This document shows, piece after piece, positions 62,315 to 64,000 of a stretch of 64,000 nucleotides of DNA (position 1 is its first letter; each line of letters begins with the position of its first letter). The notes beneath the pieces are model-generated. The model worked only from the letters and a program-made list of their open reading frames with translations, was not told where the DNA came from and ran no database searches. The position numbers and the translations under genes were made by a program. The DNA is from Gehongia tenuis (GTDB lineage: Bacteria; Bacillota; Clostridia; Christensenellales; NSJ-53): contig NZ_JACRSR010000003.1 of NCBI RefSeq assembly GCF_014384795.1, positions 62,001 to 126,000 of the forward strand, in the 5' to 3' direction.

Positions 62315-62345
62315 CAAAAAAATATCCGGCATAGAGCCGGATATT
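62315..62345 (-). terminator. Terminator of potCD
   Basis: On the minus strand AATATCCGGC/GCCGGATATT with loop TCTAT is followed by seven T residues. It lies 13 bases past the potD stop. Confidence 0.92.
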
Positions 62346-62357
62346 TTCATGATCAAA

Positions 62358-63401
62358 TTATTGGGTTGCCTTGATCTCCGTCCAGAGGGAATCGTACATT
62401 TCGGTGGCGTCGCCCAGGTCCTCCATGGTTACGCACCGGGCCTTTTCTTCCTCCGTGGGATTGGCTGCGGGATCGGCCTTCAGCTCCTCGGAGAGCTGGT
62501 CCTGCACCTCCGGCAGGGGGCTGGCGTACCCGATGTAGTCGTTGTTCATCTTGGCAATGTCCGGGCGACACATGAAGTCAATGAACTTCATGGCGTTGTC
62601 ATAGTTGGGGGCGTCCTTGGGGATGGACATGCCGTCCACCCAGATGTTGGAGCCCTCCATGGGGATGGCGTAGGCCAGGTTCTCGTTTTCGTTCATGCAG
62701 TAAACCGCGTCTCCCGACCAGACCACGGCCAGCGAAGCTTCACCGCCGATCATCATATCCTTGACGTCATCGCCCACATAGGCGAGAACCAGCGGCTTTT
62801 GCTCGATGAGAGCAGCCTTGACCTTTTCAAGGTCCGCAGCTTCATGGCTGTTCGGATCCACGCCGACCTTTTCAGCGGCAACAAAGAAGGAATCGCGGAC
62901 CGAATCCAGCATCAGAATCTGCTTGGAGTACTTTTCATTCCAAAGAATGTTCCAGCTGTCCACCGGGTCGGTGACCTTGGTCTTGTCGTAGAGAATACCC
63001 ACGGTACCCCACATGTAAGGCACGGAGTATTCGTCGGTGGGATCATAAGCGGGGGAGAGCAGTGCGGGATCAATCCTGCTGTAATTCTCCAGCTTGGACA
63101 TATCCATAGTTTCCAGCATGTCCTCCCGAATCATGCGCTGGATCATATAGTCCGACGGAATGATCACATCATAGTTGCTGCCGCCGCCTTTGATCTTGAC
63201 GTACATGTCCTCGTTGGTGGCGAAGGTGTCATACTTCACCTTGATGCCGGTTTCCTCCTCAAACATGGTGAGGACCTCACGGTCAATGTAGTCGCCCCAG
63301 TTATAGACCAGAACCTCCTCGGTGTTGCCGCCGGAGCAGGCACTGAGGGCGAAAACCCCCAAGAGCATCACGGCAGCCAGCAGAAAGCGAAGCTTTTTCA
63401 A
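62358..63401 (-). CDS. potD: Spermidine/putrescine ABC transporter substrate-binding lipoprotein
   Basis: A 347-residue PotD-type receptor. The lipobox is GVFALSACSGG, Cys22. The fold begins VLVYNWGDYIDREVLTMFEE, the polyamine-receptor signature; SYMIQR-like and WGTVGILYDKTKV motifs follow. It would bring spermidine or putrescine to the PotBC permease. The TTG start follows GGAGGGG by seven bases and overlaps the potC stop in TTGA, so both are in one operon with the terminator after potD. Confidence 0.94.
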   Translation of the reverse strand: MKKLRFLLAAVMLLGVFALSACSGGNTEEVLVYNWGDYIDREVLTMFEEETGIKVKYDTFATNEDMYVKIKGGGSNYDVIIPSDYMIQRMIREDMLETMDMSKLENYSRIDPALLSPAYDPTDEYSVPYMWGTVGILYDKTKVTDPVDSWNILWNEKYSKQILMLDSVRDSFFVAAEKVGVDPNSHEAADLEKVKAALIEQKPLVLAYVGDDVKDMMIGGEASLAVVWSGDAVYCMNENENLAYAIPMEGSNIWVDGMSIPKDAPNYDNAMKFIDFMCRPDIAKMNNDYIGYASPLPEVQDQLSEELKADPAANPTEEEKARCVTMEDLGDATEMYDSLWTEIKATQ

Positions 63402-64000
63402 TCCATTACCCCTCCATTTTTGTTTTGTTTTTTAGCGTCCCTGGCCGTACGAACGTTGACAATGATGAGCAAAAGCAGCACCGCAACGAACATGAGCGCG
63501 GACAGAGCGTTAATCTGAGGATCGATACCCCGCCGGGCCATGGAATAGATATGGACCGACAGGTTCTTGACGCCGGACGAGGTGAAGAAACTGATGACGA
63601 AATCGTCCAGCGACAGGGTGAAGGCCATGATAGCGCCGGTGATCACGCCGGGCATGATCTCGGGCAGGATCACCTTGCGCACCGCCTGTACCGGGGTGCA
63701 GCCAAGATCCATGGCCGCCTCGTAGCTGTGCTTGTTCATCTGCTGAAGCTTCGGCATGATGGACAAAATCACATAGGGTATGCTGAAGGTGATATGACCC
63801 AGAAGCATGGTGAAGTATCCTAGATCCAGCTTTGCGAAGACGAACAGAATCATGAGGGATACGGCGGTCACGATCTCCGGATTGAGGATGGGGAGATAGG
63901 ACACGTTCATGCAGAGGGCCTTGGGCCACTTCTTCATCGAATGGATGCCGATGGCGGCCACCGTGCCGATCAGGGTGGCGACAATGGCCGTGATGATGGC
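63398..64000 (-). CDS. potC: Spermidine/putrescine ABC transporter permease PotC (5' end outside window)
   Basis: The frame enters from the right edge (first visible residues AIITAIVATLIGTVAAIGIH) and reads 200 residues with four or more membrane segments. The EAA-loop motif YEAAMDLGCTPVQAVRKVILPEI contacts the ATPase; NVSYLPILNPEIVTAVSLM precedes it. Its stop overlaps potD by four bases. potA and potB are expected farther upstream, to the right. Confidence 0.93.
   Translation of the reverse strand, partial: AIITAIVATLIGTVAAIGIHSMKKWPKALCMNVSYLPILNPEIVTAVSLMILFVFAKLDLGYFTMLLGHITFSIPYVILSIMPKLQQMNKHSYEAAMDLGCTPVQAVRKVILPEIMPGVITGAIMAFTLSLDDFVISFFTSSGVKNLSVHIYSMARRGIDPQINALSALMFVAVLLLLIIVNVRTARDAKKQNKNGGVMD

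Overview
This window looks like a chromosome segment of a fairly GC-rich, spore-forming Clostridia-type Firmicute. Supporting signs are a SigH sigma factor, a CwlD-type amidase, Mini-RNase III, ThyX, long-form HPF, DUF3048 and LytTR/DUF3021 proteins, a SAM-I riboswitch, an L10 leader, strong AGGAGG ribosome binding sites and frequent TTG/GTG starts. I cannot name the species from sequence alone.

Layout. (1) Positions 1-3559 are the right end of a prophage: an XhlA-like protein, an endolysin with amidase, two peptidoglycan-binding domains and a SPOR-like tail, a holin, a HigB/HigA toxin-antitoxin pair whose antitoxin is fused to an ImmA/IrrE protease, two divergent type I-C-like CRISPR repeats, and a 3' tRNA-Lys fragment that looks like an attachment site. 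A 5'-truncated ABC permease follows. (2) 4.6-22 kb is ordinary accessory chromosome: a sortase-type surface protein, IMP dehydrogenase, a two-component system, two TauE/SafE permeases, a VOC protein, an Fpg/Nei glycosylase, three MATE exporters, a GNAT-hexapeptide acetyltransferase fusion, a hydroxyacid dehydrogenase, an MreB/Mbl homologue, an LCP ligase and a cytidylate-kinase-like protein. (3) 22-27.5 kb holds an intact peptide-binding lipoprotein and a decayed paralogue of it, on either side of a ttcA-nudix operon. (4) 27.6-45.5 kb is largely core genome: SAM riboswitch-metK-recD2-comF, a structured-RNA candidate before a zinc-ribbon gene, LytTR-DUF3021-hpf, nagB, secA, prfB with its programmed frameshift, rmlB, DUF3048, tsaD and cwlD. 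(5) 45.5-54 kb is the conserved mrnC-thyX-rlmB-yacP-sigH-tRNA-tuf-rpmG-secE-nusG-rplK-rplA-rplJ-rplL block, which ends in a terminator without rpoB. (6) 54-64 kb carries an MFS transporter, a phospholipase D-family enzyme, an oxidoreductase/alcohol dehydrogenase pair, a PHP-membrane-GNAT operon and the end of a potCD polyamine transporter.

How parts work together. metK is controlled by its own product through the riboswitch. The sigH-tuf-ribosomal protein block supplies translation, secretion and transcription elongation factors, with rplJL autoregulated through the L10 leader. comF, hpf and secA keep their common Firmicute neighbourhood, but a candidate noncoding RNA and a small regulatory pair (LytTR-DUF3021) are inserted there. 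The three signals I rate most worth following are the solitary CRISPR repeats in the prophage end, the structured RNA at 32.4-32.7 kb, and a DnaA-box-like cluster at 44.6 kb.
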